Positions 20,001 to 26,599 of a stretch of 64,000 nt of DNA are shown piece by piece. A program made the translations under genes and the position numbers. Every line of letters begins with the position of its first letter. Positions within the stretch are counted from its first letter, which is position 1. Source of the stretch: Aphrocallistes beatrix. Lineage: Eukaryota > Porifera > Hexactinellida > Sceptrulophora > Aphrocallistidae. Below the pieces are notes generated by a model. That model ran no database searches and was not told the DNA's origin. It worked only from the letters and a program-made list of their open reading frames with translations. The stretch covers positions 2,170,001-2,234,000 of the forward strand of contig OY725498.1 of assembly GCA_963281255.1 (NCBI GenBank). The letters run 5' to 3'.

Positions 20001-22530
20001 TTTACTATTTTCTATCATAATTCGTGATAAATATGAACATTCGTTTATTATGAACTAACCTCCTGGTCCCAATTTCATTTTTAGATAGGATTTGTAATGA
20101 ATCAAGTTCGCTTAATATGCAGTATCTCTATTATGAACAGATTTTGGGTCCCCTGGTGGTTCACAATAAGCGACCCTAACTGTATTTGTGAAAAATTTAG
20201 TGATTTACAGAAACTGTTTAAAGGTATATCTATGTGTTTTTATTATAAATTTTCTTGCATAGGTAGAACTGAGATGCGACTGGGTTAATGCGAAATTTTT
20301 TGATTTTTTCATGGAATGTTACTACATTCCAGTGTTGCTATGAAAACATGTTTTGTATCGTTGGAGCCATATCTTGCAAGCCGCAAGAGCTGACGTTCAA
20401 ATATAATTCCATTTGATGAATAGACTATTTCCTATTAAGTGATGATTTAATTTGACATTTAAATTCAATGGTTTACGAGTTATTAGGCAATTTATCATAC
20501 TCAAGCATCTCTGATTTCTATGTATTATTACTTATTAGGTAACAGAGCAATTCCCGGATGATGTAGAAGCTTGGATTGAATTAGGTGGAATCCTACAATA
20601 CTCTGAATTTAATGAAGCACTCTCCGCTTACTCGATGGCTTCCCGTATCCTGAAAGATTCTATTAGTGTTCCAGTCCCTCCAGAAATTGTTAATAACATT
20701 GGTGCACTCTATCATAAACTTGGTCAATTAGATTTAGCTCAGAAAAGTTACGATTTATCCCTCTTTCGCTGTCAGCATGAAAGTTCTTTGCAAGATGATT
20801 CCTACTTCAGTACACTTTCTGTTACTATTAGATACAACTTGGCTAGGTTACACGAGGCTCTCTATCAGACAGATAGCGCTGAGTCCATTTATAAAAGCAT
20901 TCTTAAAGATCATCCTAATTATATAGACTGCTATCTACGTCTTGGGTGTATGGCTCGTGATCGTGAACAAATATATGAAGCATCCCATTGGTTCAAAGAA
21001 GCTTTACAAATTGACCACGATCACCCTGATCCCTGGTCTCTCATTGGTAATTTACATCTTAGTAAGAGCGAGTTCGGACCTGGGCAGAAAAAATTCGAAT
21101 TAATTTTGCAGCGTCCTCAAACATCTCAGGACCAGTACTCAAGTCTTTCATTAGGTAATGTTTGGTTACAAACCCTTTATCAGCCGATGAAGGATCGGAG
21201 TAAAGAAAAGAGACATCAAGATAGAGCTTTAAATTGCTTCCGTGATGTGCTCAAGAGGAATCCAAGGAATCTTTTTGCTGCGAATGGAATCGGTGCTGTC
21301 TTAGCTCACAAAGGATTTATTCAAGAGGCAAGAAGTATATTTGCTCAGGTAAGAGATGCTACTGCTGATATTCCTGATGTTTGGTTAAACCTTGCGCACA
21401 TCTTTGTTGAACAAAAACAATTTGTTTCTGCCATTCAACTTTATACCAATTGTTTAAATAGGTTTTACAAAGGCAACAATACAGATATTATGGTATTTGT
21501 TGCACAGGCGAATTTCAAGAATGGAGATTTAAACAAATGCAAGATTATTTTATTGAGAGCACGTCACCTTTCTCCTAGTGATCATGTAATCCTTTTCAAT
21601 TTAGCTTTTGTTATTGAAAAATTAGCAATCTCGATACTAAAGCAAGTGCGCAGCCACCTTAAAGATGTATTATCTGCAGTACGTGAGTTAGAACTAGCCC
21701 AGAAATATTTTCATTTTTTAAGTAAGCTTACAGACGGACGTAGTAAATTAGACCCTTACCAAGCAAACTTAGAAGCTAAATCTTGTTCAGATATACTTAG
21801 TCAGGCACAACACCATGTCTCACGAGCTAGGAAACTTGATGAGGAAGAGTCAATCTTTAGAGAACAACAAGAACAAGCTAAAGAGGAAATGAAAGCCAGA
21901 GTTGAAGAGGAAAGGCGGGAGAGAGTAAAAATAGGAGAGGAAAATCTAAAGGTACAAAGGGAGAAGAGAGAAGAGTTTAAGAGATTTGCTGAAGAGAGAC
22001 TTAGGTTCGTTGATGGAGAAAAAGAAATAAAGGAATCGAAGAAAAGGAGTAAAAAATCTGAGGTTAGAGTCATTAGTGATGACGAAGATGGCATTATTTA
22101 TGAAAGATCAAGGAAAAAGAAATTGAAGACCGGAAGCGGGAAACGTAGTATGGTCGGAAAGAAGCGTGAAAAGATTGGGATAGTTGTGAAGTCTAAAGGA
22201 AAACACCGTGTTCGAGAAGGCACAAAAAATCCTAAAATAAAGTCTAAAGAATTTGTGGATTCAGAAGATGACAGTAGTGATAAGATTATGCAATCTTACA
22301 CTATCCCTAAACGTAGGTCAGATTCTGAACCTGAATCTGAAAATGAAGGAGACTCAGAAGCATATACTTATATAGCTAAATCGATTGTACAAAAGGAAAC
22401 TTTTAGTATAGAAGGTGATCAAGGTAAAGTTTTGTCAAATTATCCTAAAGATTATGGGAAAGAAAGCTTGAAAAGGCGAGCAAAAATATCTGAAAGTGAC
22501 AGTTCACTAGATTTTGATAAAATTGATTAA
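1224..22530 (+). CDS. CTR9: CTR9, RNA polymerase II-associated PAF1 complex subunit (3 exons)
   Basis: CTR9 is the TPR scaffold subunit of the nuclear PAF1 complex, which travels with RNA polymerase II and supports elongation and histone H2B ubiquitination. Exons 1224-2081, 12433-12780 and 20539-22530 join in phase 0 at both junctions to give about 1065 aa; the human protein is 1173 aa. Similarity to animal CTR9 runs end to end: an IEIPL..DEVIELD start, [33 protein letters not shown] at junction 1, [13 protein letters not shown], the [13 protein letters not shown] motif at junction 2, and [11 protein letters not shown] repeats fill roughly residues 30-800. From about residue 835 the protein becomes a charged coiled coil and then a Lys/Ser/Glu-rich tail, as in the family. 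Both introns are far longer than the coding DNA and consist largely of transposons. No stop or frameshift interrupts the exons, so the gene appears functional. Confidence 0.96.
2281..2480. repeat. Small inverted-repeat element in CTR9 intron 1
   Basis: Arms 2281-2320 and 2442-2480 are near-complementary (GACATCGGGTAAACGGGTCG against its diverged complement) around a loop of about 120 bp. Non-coding; probably an old MITE. No clear target duplication was seen. Confidence 0.6.
2490..3191. other. Unannotated intron 1 sequence
   Basis: An open frame at 2539-2772 (77 codons) has no recognisable features. I see no RNA gene or repeat with confidence. Confidence 0.4.
3192..3309. mobile_element. 118-bp hAT-like MITE
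   Basis: The ends CAGGGGTGGCG and CGCCACTCTTG are imperfect inverted repeats of hAT type. They are flanked by 8-bp direct repeats TTGTTTTC (3184-3191) and TTGTCTTC (3310-3317), which match at 7 of 8 positions. The 8-bp duplication is the hAT signature. Non-coding. Confidence 0.6.
3488..4552. mobile_element. 1.07-kb palindromic element, copy 1 (CTR9 intron 1)
   Basis: Almost the whole element is one long inverted repeat: each arm is about 500 bp, meeting near 4010. The ends are CATAGCCTAC and GTAAGCTATG. The 7-bp direct repeat GCGCAAC abuts both ends (3481-3487, 4553-4559). Other copies lie at 30695-38166 (interrupted), 41217-42292 and, as a single arm, 20097-20503. No ORF. Transcribed as part of the CTR9 pre-mRNA it would form a long hairpin. 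Confidence 0.85.
4553..5068. other. Unannotated intron 1 sequence
   Basis: No gene recognised. A segment around 4800-4860 (GTATAGTCTGGCTCAGT and what follows) is similar to one at 18635-18680, so both probably derive from one unidentified repeat. Confidence 0.35.
5069..5230 (-). pseudogene. Integrase zinc-binding exon of Ginger-like relic
   Basis: 54 codons between an AG acceptor (5231-5232) and a GTGAGC donor. The product, [14 protein letters not shown]..., aligns with exon 2 of the intact copy (37390-37563). The His pair of the HHCC domain is kept (YHKLVGHPG). The exon that should supply the Cys pair is gone. Confidence 0.7.
5389..5885. repeat. (AATTAC)n microsatellite clusters
   Basis: Interrupted runs of the hexamer AATTAC/CAATTA occupy 5389-5525 and 5730-5885, in the intron of the Ginger relic. 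Confidence 0.85.
6119..6306. mobile_element. 188-bp pogo/Tigger-type MITE
   Basis: Terminal inverted repeats CAGTCGACTCCGCTTAATAG and its complement lie exactly inside TA dinucleotides (6117-6118, 6307-6308). CAGT.GA termini with TA duplication are typical of the Tigger/pogo branch of Tc1/mariner. Non-coding. Confidence 0.85.
6804..7285. mobile_element. pogo-type element, internally deleted
   Basis: Ends CAGTCGAAACCGGGTTTTTT and the matching complement ending GGTTTCAACTG, with TA on both sides. A second 5' end, CAGTTGACACCGTG, occurs at about 6973, so one deleted copy may sit inside another. From 7020 on the plus strand about 45 codons ([20 protein letters not shown]) match the N-terminal helix-turn-helix of CENP-B/Tigger transposases. 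The DDE domain is absent. Confidence 0.8.
7338..7950. mobile_element. Foldback-like element with tandem-repeat arms
   Basis: The left arm (7338-7500) is about five tandem copies of a ~36-bp unit around ACTGCTGTCACTTGTCAGAA. The right arm (about 7790-7950) carries the same unit inverted in five or so copies. A unique inner inverted repeat (GGAATGGCGGATG...CATCCGCCATTCC) follows each arm. Inverted arms built of short direct repeats are the hallmark of FB-type elements. The open frame in the loop (7440-7811, minus) is not recognisable. Confidence 0.75.
8136..9230 (-). pseudogene. Ty3/gypsy retrotransposon fragment, RT deleted
   Basis: On the minus strand, in order: a zinc-knuckle-like [14 protein letters not shown] (about 9060, with Tyr in place of the usual His), the start of a retropepsin-like segment (VVCALLD, about 8880), then directly an RNase H segment ([18 protein letters not shown] at about 8830, TDHCPLKWL at about 8600), and the first half of an integrase zinc domain ([14 protein letters not shown], about 8150). 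No reverse transcriptase lies between protease and RNase H, and frames change several times, so this is an internally deleted dead copy. It stops abruptly at 8136 at the junction with the flanking MITE. Confidence 0.75.
9716..10014. mobile_element. 299-bp pogo/Tigger-type MITE
   Basis: Ends CAGTACACCCTCGATAGTCC and GCGAGAGTGTACTG lie inside TA duplications (9714-9715, 10015-10016). Internal copies of AATCCGAAC repeat near both ends. It interrupts the hairpin-cluster MITE, whose sequence resumes at TATACAGATTC. Confidence 0.85.
10345..11335 (+). pseudogene. Non-LTR retrotransposon (LINE, CR1/L2-like) fragment
   Basis: It contains the end of an apurinic endonuclease domain ([11 protein letters not shown] at about 10458, including the conserved SDH), the linker before the RT ([16 protein letters not shown] with a frameshift, about 10660), and the upstream RT segment ([21 protein letters not shown], about 11240-11310). 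It stops before the catalytic RT palm. Several frameshifts and a stop show it is dead. A hAT MITE at 10799-10955 interrupts it; removing that insertion with one copy of the duplication restores the frame locally. Confidence 0.75.
10799..10955. mobile_element. GC-rich hAT-like MITE inside LINE
   Basis: Terminal repeats GGCCGGCGCCA / TGGCGCCGGCC are flanked by TTGTGACA (10791-10798) and TTGTGACG (10956-10963), an 8-bp duplication matching at 7 of 8 positions. About 157 bp, non-coding. Confidence 0.7.
11594..11940 (-). repeat. Hairpin-cluster MITE fragment
   Basis: Inverted orientation relative to the reference copy. The TA-rich terminal part is missing. The body starts near AACTCAACCATTTTAAG and ends with the hairpin block and GCGCGCTTGT. 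Confidence 0.8.
11941..12432. other. CTR9: 3' end of CTR9 intron 1
   Basis: No repeat or gene recognised. The intron ends TTATTTTTTAAG|GTT at 12432, a pyrimidine-rich acceptor. Confidence 0.5.
12433..12780 (+). CDS. CTR9: CTR9 exon 2
   Basis: 116 codons, phase 0 at both ends, from [20 protein letters not shown] to YLNK. Acceptor TTTTTTAAG, donor AAG|GTAAGT (near consensus). It encodes central TPRs ([25 protein letters not shown]). Confidence 0.95.
12781..13862. other. Unannotated start of CTR9 intron 2
   Basis: About 1.1 kb with only short chance ORFs. No transposon family or RNA gene recognised. Confidence 0.4.
13863..14373 (+). repeat. Hairpin-cluster MITE, 5'-truncated
   Basis: It begins at GGTTAATTATAAGGGAGAT, so the GC-rich hairpin block is missing, and continues through the full body, a TATACGTA-type TA tract and the terminal AATAGTAAGGAT. 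Confidence 0.8.
14787..15257. mobile_element. TIR element of about 470 bp with CTATGG duplication
   Basis: Ends CATACTTACCAACCCTCCAGG and AGGGGTTGGTAAGTATG are inverted repeats. The 6-bp repeat CTATGG abuts both ends (14781-14786, 15258-15263). Multiple CCAGGGA words recur inside. Non-coding; superfamily not clear. The surrounding sequence is itself GC-rich and repetitive (CCCGG, GGGATTCCC words at 14600-14770 and 15260-15310). Confidence 0.6.
15581..16427 (+). pseudogene. Frameshifted beta-propeller-like ORF in CTR9 intron 2
   Basis: Two overlapping frames read as one protein with a single frameshift near 16175: [17 protein letters not shown]... to LSTFQ, then [20 protein letters not shown] to a stop at 16427, about 280 aa. 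Repeated units resemble NHL/six-bladed propeller blades ([41 protein letters not shown]). The composition is unlike the surrounding repeats. It is preceded by TTTTAG at 15575-15580, which may be an acceptor. It could be a captured gene exon, a degraded retrocopy or a nested gene with a sequencing error. I cannot assign a specific family. Confidence 0.5.
16441..16865. other. Unannotated intron 2 sequence
   Basis: Nothing recognised between the propeller-like ORF and the next MITE fragment. Confidence 0.4.
16866..17050 (+). repeat. Diverged hairpin-cluster MITE fragment
   Basis: A diverged hairpin block (GAACACTTAGTGTCCGCATG, GGCGCTCTTTGGGCGCC) followed by the GTCACATTGATTAATTAT-type body. Confidence 0.7.
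17135..17400 (+). repeat. Hairpin-cluster MITE fragment, interrupted at 17400
   Basis: Starts in the hairpin block (CGCTTGCTTGCGCTGCGCGG) and runs until ATATACAC, where the complete copy 17401-18016 begins. The missing remainder is not resumed after 18016. Confidence 0.75.
17401..18016 (+). mobile_element. Hairpin-cluster MITE, complete reference copy (616 bp)
   Basis: Terminal inverted repeats ATCCTTACTATTAAAACTCG / its complement are each followed inward by a TA/TG-rich microsatellite. Just inside the left end is a run of GC-rich hairpins: CAAGCGCGCTTCGCTTG, GGCGGACACTTTGTGTCCGCC and GGCGCC...GGGCGGC. The body contains repeated TGACGTCA and ends near AATTCGTTACAG. No ORF. At least twelve other copies or fragments occur in the window. 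TIRs argue for a DNA-transposon MITE; every identifiable outer end reads A|TCC, which also recalls Helitron 5' ends, but I see no CTRR 3' end. No certain target duplication. Confidence 0.8.
18017..18392. other. Unannotated intron 2 sequence
   Basis: No gene or known repeat seen. Confidence 0.35.
18393..18633. repeat. Palindromic repeat of about 240 bp
   Basis: The arm from AACTTTGTATTGAGATCTTT to about 18500 is complementary, with mismatches, to the segment ending AATATCTCAATACGAAGTTT near 18633. The centre lies near 18515. No coding potential; a possible foldback MITE or the relic of head-to-head repeats. Confidence 0.65.
18634..19555. other. Unannotated intron 2 sequence
   Basis: The first 45 bp resemble 4810-4860 (shared GTATAGTCTGGC and CCCACT.TGC words). 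The rest, including short ORFs at 18629-18859 and 19022-19237, is not recognised. Confidence 0.35.
19556..19955 (+). repeat. Hairpin-cluster MITE copy with compensated stem
   Basis: Begins CAAGCGCACTTCGCTTGC, lacks both outer TIRs and ends ATTCGTTACAG. Its central stem reads GGCAGACAC/GTGTCTGCC, where the reference has GGCGGACAC/GTGTCCGCC, so both sides of the stem changed together. Confidence 0.8.
20097..20503. repeat. Single arm of the 1.07-kb palindromic element
   Basis: It matches one arm of the palindromic family (TTCATGGAATGTTACTACATTCCAG, CCATTTGATGAATAGACTATTTCCTATTAAG). The opposite arm is missing. It ends about 35 bp before the acceptor of CTR9 exon 3, so it occupies the region where the branch point should be. 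Confidence 0.75.
20539..22530 (+). CDS. CTR9: CTR9 exon 3 (terminal)
   Basis: 663 codons plus TAA. Acceptor TTACTTATTAG at 20538; the first residues are [16 protein letters not shown]. It holds the C-terminal TPRs ([32 protein letters not shown]), the coiled coil from about 21838 and the basic/acidic tail. A strong donor-like CAG|GTAAGA at 21349 lies inside conserved coding sequence and is presumably not used. Confidence 0.95.
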   Translation, partial: VTEQFPDDVEAWIELGGILQYSEFNEALSAYSMASRILKDSISVPVPPEIVNNIGALYHKLGQLDLAQKSYDLSLFRCQHESSLQDDSYFSTLSVTIRYNLARLHEALYQTDSAESIYKSILKDHPNYIDCYLRLGCMARDREQIYEASHWFKEALQIDHDHPDPWSLIGNLHLSKSEFGPGQKKFELILQRPQTSQDQYSSLSLGNVWLQTLYQPMKDRSKEKRHQDRALNCFRDVLKRNPRNLFAANGIGAVLAHKGFIQEARSIFAQVRDATADIPDVWLNLAHIFVEQKQFVSAIQLYTNCLNRFYKGNNTDIMVFVAQANFKNGDLNKCKIILLRARHLSPSDHVILFNLAFVIEKLAISILKQVRSHLKDVLSAVRELELAQKYFHFLSKLTDGRSKLDPYQANLEAKSCSDILSQAQHHVSRARKLDEEESIFREQQEQAKEEMKARVEEERRERVKIGEENLKVQREKREEFKRFAEERLRFVDGEKEIKESKKRSKKSEVRVISDDEDGIIYERSRKKKLKTGSGKRSMVGKKREKIGIVVKSKGKHRVREGTKNPKIKSKEFVDSEDDSSDKIMQSYTIPKRRSDSEPESENEGDSEAYTYIAKSIVQKETFSIEGDQGKVLSNYPKDYGKESLKRRAKISESDSSLDFDKID

Positions 22531-22561
22531 AATCAATTATCTTATTTAAATTTGATTAGTC

Positions 22562-22594
22562 TTGCAAAATCAATGTTGTTTTTTCGAGGGCGGT
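22562..22594. repeat. Solo end of TTAA-flanked element just after CTR9
   Basis: TTTTTTCGAGGGCGGTATCC followed by TTAA is one terminus of the TTAA family (compare 44034-44058). Only about 33 bp remain, 32 bp downstream of the CTR9 stop, so this is probably within its 3' UTR. Confidence 0.6.
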
Positions 22595-22596
22595 AT

Positions 22597-22745
22597 CCTT
22601 AAGTATTTAGTTTTTACTTAATGTATTACTTATTCCTTTACCTAGTTGATAATCAGATACTAAGTTTTTGTTTCATTTTGACATAGAAACTAAGTATTTA
22701 ATAGTTTGGCCAATCAAAGGGTATTTAGAGATAGGTCAAATGACT
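22597..22745. repeat. AAATACTAAGT-type repeat, left block
   Basis: Diverged copies of AGTATTTAGTTTTTACTTA; a related, mostly inverted block lies at 24205-24410. Together they frame the 23-24 kb region and may be terminal regions of an unidentified element. Confidence 0.45.
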
Positions 22746-22918
22746 CTAATCCCATCGACTCATTCAACAATTATCATCATATTACTCGTAACATGTTCAT
22801 TATTCAGCAGCTTCACGTTTATGTAAGATATTGAGTGATGAAGACATTTTTGTGGTAATTACTGTGGATCAAATCAATGTCGTAAAATCATACTACCGCT
22901 AATGGTGACTCTTCAACA

Positions 22919-22924
22919 AATAAA
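22919..22924 (+). promoter_or_regulatory. CTR9: Candidate poly(A) signal for CTR9
   Basis: AATAAA about 390 bp after the stop codon; another occurs at about 23037. Either could end the CTR9 mRNA. Neither is proven. Confidence 0.3.
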
Positions 22925-23095
22925 TAGAGTTCTACTAATTGCGATAAAATTGGATCGTATTGTTCTATACCAATAATTAGTATTACATTTATTTTCACGT
23001 CTATCCCTTTGCAAGGAAGTAAAATAATATTTTCCTAATAAAATTGTGAGTTAAGTCAGCTACGAAGTCGACGTAAAATATATTACAGTGGAACC

Positions 23096-23206
23096 CCGCT
23101 TAACGGCCACCCCGGAATAGCGTCAACCCCGATATAACGGCCACTTTTCGAAGTCCCGGACAACTTACAATATACATCCTTACTATTAAAACTCGATTAA
23201 TCTATA

Positions 23207-23251
<45 letters not shown>

Positions 23252-24199
23252 GTAACGAATTGATTGAAGAAACTTCCGGGCGCAGAAAGCTGATTTTTGG
23301 CATGTGGGAGTCTTTTGGCTATGGCTCCAGTAAGTTCTGAGCTCAGAGCAAAATGTCGACTCATCATGGAATTATGACGTCATTGTCACATTTTCAAAAG
23401 TTAAGCAACACAGTTATTCGAGTATAACTCAGCCATTATAGGAGATAGAAGGCTGAAACTTTAATAGAATATGTATACTAACATAGCTCACATATGATGC
23501 AACTATAATCAAAAAATGATGATTCATCACTTTGTTATGACGTCATCATTACGCATCAAAAATTTTATAAATTGACTAATTTGGTGATTTTTCGAGTAAT
23601 ATCGATTATAACATATTTAGAGATGCTATCTCCCTTATAATTAACCAATGTGACCCCAAGCGACCGAAGGGAGCCTCCGGCGGACACAAAGTGTCCGTCA
23701 GCCGCGCAGCGCAAGCAAGCGAAGCGCGCTTGTTAACATTAATTTGCTTCAGAATTCCGGCCACCCCGCTGTTCCGAATTACGGCCAATCTTAACAATAG
23801 GGAATCATTATTGTAGGTTTGAAAACGAAAACAATTTCTTGACAATTCAATAACAACACACTCAATTGTGTAACGTATACATATAAATGCAAATCATATT
23901 AATCAGTAAGAAATTCATACGTTTATTAATCTCAAGGCATTCTTGAAAGACAAGTCAATGATAGATGACCTAACCATGATATTGAAGATAGAGTTATCGA
24001 AAAGGCCATTTCCGCACGTTTTTTTCAGATTGCAAACAATCAACACTAGATGCATTTTTGAACCAAAATTTATGTATTAGCTTGTTATAATTAGCATAGT
24101 ATGGTTAATATTAATGGAATATGGTTTCTTATAAAAAGTTTCAGAATTACGGCCATTTTTCTCGGTCCCAAGGGTGGCCGTAATTCCGGGGTTCCACTG
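23096..24199. mobile_element. Tigger/pogo-type MITE with nested insertion
   Basis: Ends CAGTGGAACCCCGCTTAACG and CCGGGGTTCCACTG inside TA duplications (23094-23095, 24200-24201). Degenerate repeats of the terminal motif (ATTACGGCCA, ATAACGGCCA) occur inside. A hairpin-cluster MITE (23176-23732) is inserted. No transposase. Confidence 0.85.
23176..23732 (-). mobile_element. Hairpin-cluster MITE nested in Tigger MITE
   Basis: Starts ATCCTTACTATTAAAACTCG, then a (TG/TA)n tract, a full body with two TGACGTCA sites, and the GC-rich hairpin block ending GCGCGCTTG. Only the outer TA tract and TIR after the hairpin block are missing. Confidence 0.85.
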
Positions 24200-24204
24200 T
24201 ATTT

Positions 24205-24410
24205 ATATTAAAAACTATGTAAATACTAAGTAAATACTAAGTATTCATCAAAACTAAGTAAAACTAAGCATTTACGTTTTGTTCTGTGAATACCAACTTA
24301 GTTTTTGCTTAGTTTTTAGCAAAAAACAAAGTAAATACTAAGTATACCAAATAAAACTAAGTAAATACTTAGTTTTTACTTAGTTTAAGTTAAGTTTAAG
24401 TCGATCTGAG
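24205..24410. repeat. AAATACTAAGT tandem/inverted repeat block
   Basis: Multiple ACTAAGTAAATACTAAGTA units in both orientations, similar to 22597-22745. Confidence 0.6.
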
Positions 24411-24439
24411 AATGAGACCCCATAATTTTATTTCTGATA

Positions 24440-24751
24440 CAATTGTCGCTAAATAGCTTATATCACATTGGCCATTTCCCGAGCATTTTAGGAATGAACT
24501 CCCTTGTAGAGCTATTTTGATTGGATTTTATTGGCCTTTCTTCCAAATCTTTGTGTTATATAATCTCCAAACGGGCCAAACAATTTTGAGGTCCTTATCA
24601 TTAAAAAACATGAAATAAGTAATAAACTTATTGTTGAATGCCCCAAAAAACTTAAATTTTTAAAATAATTTTTAAATTTTAGTAATGCTAAACTTTAGGG
24701 GGTTAACTCATAAAAATCAAAATAAATACCGTCCAACTAGTACGATTAGAT
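24440..24751 (-). repeat. TTAA-family repeat fragment, cut by hAT insertion
   Basis: Matches the left part of the TTAA family in inverted orientation (CATTTCCCGAGCATTTTAGG ... CCGTCCAACTAGTACGATTAGAT). It stops exactly where the hAT terminus begins at 24752. Confidence 0.7.
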
Positions 24752-26400
24752 CAGTGGTTCCCAACCTGGGGTACGCGAGTCATTTTGTTAGGGGTGCGCG
24801 AACTGCTTAATTGAGATATCATAGATTATTGGTGACTATAATTTGTAGATTCTAGTTGACGAATAATAATAATGTTGGCGTTAAAAACTTACTGTGATGC
24901 AATGTAGTATACTTACGTATATATTCATTACTGTTTTATATCAACATCATATTTCAGTGATAAATATAAATAGATAGTTTATACTTTGTTCTACATTCTT
25001 ATTCTGCAATATCGTACCCTTATTCTTAATGGCATCTGGAAAGAAAAAACGATTGTATTCCGACGAATATATTAAATATGGTTTTACTTCAATCAATATC
25101 AATAACATTGAGCGTCCACAGTGCGTTATCTGCCTTAAAACACTTTCTGCTGACAGAATGAAACCAAGCCTTTTGAGGAAACATTTGGAAACATGTCATC
25201 CTGAACTTAAAGACAAATATCCCTCGTATTTTCAACGAAAAGAAAGTGGTATAATCCGATTAGATACCGCTGGGAAGTTTAATCAGCTTTCAGTTTCAGC
25301 AATTGAAGCGTCTTACGTTATTTCCTTGAAAATAACTCAACAAAAGAAACCACATACAATTGGGGAAACTTTGGTCTTTCCTTGCATCAAAGAAGCAGTT
25401 AGGTTAATGTTAGGTTAAGATAACGTTAAGAAATTAGCACCATTATCCATTTCCAATAACACTGTTCACCGTCGTATCGTGGATATGTCAGAATATGTCA
25501 AGTTACAAGTTGTATCCGAGATGAAAACAGCACCATTGGGTTTATTCAGTATCCAGTTAGATGAGTCGACATATGTAGTTTCATGTGCTCAGCTAATTTG
25601 CTTTGCCAGATATATTCATGATGGGGATTTCAAAGAAGATTTTCTCCTTTGTCTACCATTAGAAACAACAGCAAGAGGAATCGACGTATTTGAAAAAGTT
25701 AACGAATTCTTTATCGATAACGGTTTGGTCTGGCAAAACATATGTGGTGTCTGTACTGATGGAGCTCCAGCAATGCTAGGACGTCATTCAGGATTTCAAG
25801 CCCGAGTTAGAACTCAAGTTTCAGATGTTTTGTCACTTCATTGCATGATACATAGACATGGTCTTGCTGCTAAAACACTCCCACCTTTGCTTTTGGATGT
25901 TATGTCTGAAGTTATCAAATTGGTAAACTACATTAAGCATAGTTCTTTGAATACACGTCTATTTCGAGAGTTATGTAAATATCTCGATGCGAGTTCAAAA
26001 ACCCTTCTATTTCATACAGAAGTGCGCTGGCTATCCAGAGGTAATGTTGTTAAGCGAGTGTTTGAATTACGAGCTGAAATTTAAGAGTTTATTTTGCAAA
26101 AGAATCAACAAGACTTTATGTTGCATTTTAACATTGACCAGCAGAGCCTAAAACTTGCCCACCTTGTTGATATTTTTTCTCAACTCAATAGACTAAATTT
26201 CTCCATGCAAGGAAGAGAAAACAATACTTGACTTTGTGGATAAGGTCAATGCATTTATAATGAAATTAGAGCTGTGGAGTGGTCAAATTAGCAAAGGAAA
26301 ATTGGACCAGTTTCATACTTTGAATGCACTCACTACTGAGAAGAAGACAGTTTTAGATGTTGAATTCTAAGTGTTCTTAAATAATTTTAGTTTGGGATAT
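24752..26400 (+). mobile_element. hAT transposon relic (ZBED/Buster-like)
   Basis: The left end, CAGTGGTTCCCAACCTGGGG, is a typical hAT/Charlie-Buster terminal repeat, and the transposase ORF follows. I could not find the right terminus, so the end coordinate is approximate. The insertion point in the TTAA-family repeat suggests a target GATTAGAT, but only one copy can be placed. Confidence 0.7.
25029..26240 (+). pseudogene. hAT transposase, BED zinc finger, ZBED5/SCAND3-like
   Basis: One continuous frame of about 400 codons is interrupted by TAA at 25416 and TAA at 26082, then frameshifts after 26220. N-terminal BED-type finger: CVIC...HLETCH (about residues 35-60). The core motifs LDESTYVVSCAQL, CTDGAPAMLG, LHCMIHRHGLAAK and TEVRWLSRG are those of the domesticated ZBED5/SCAND3 group and their parent transposons. 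After the second stop LVDIFSQLNRLNFSMQGR continues the family pattern. Two nonsense codons and a frameshift make it non-functional. Its right terminal repeat is missing too. Confidence 0.85.
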
Positions 26401-26599
26401 AATGCCATCAACCAACAATATGGTATTTTCAATTTCTAAGGATATTGTCTAGTACCCTTTTGTTGTTTGTTTGTGAATTTCTTAAGCTAAAGAGCTTACG
26501 GTTGAATTCATATTGTCCTCTTGTTGTACCATAAGCAGTTAGTTCCATATTTGATGGTTCAACTATTTAATACTAAGGGACCCATGGGTTCCAGGACTA

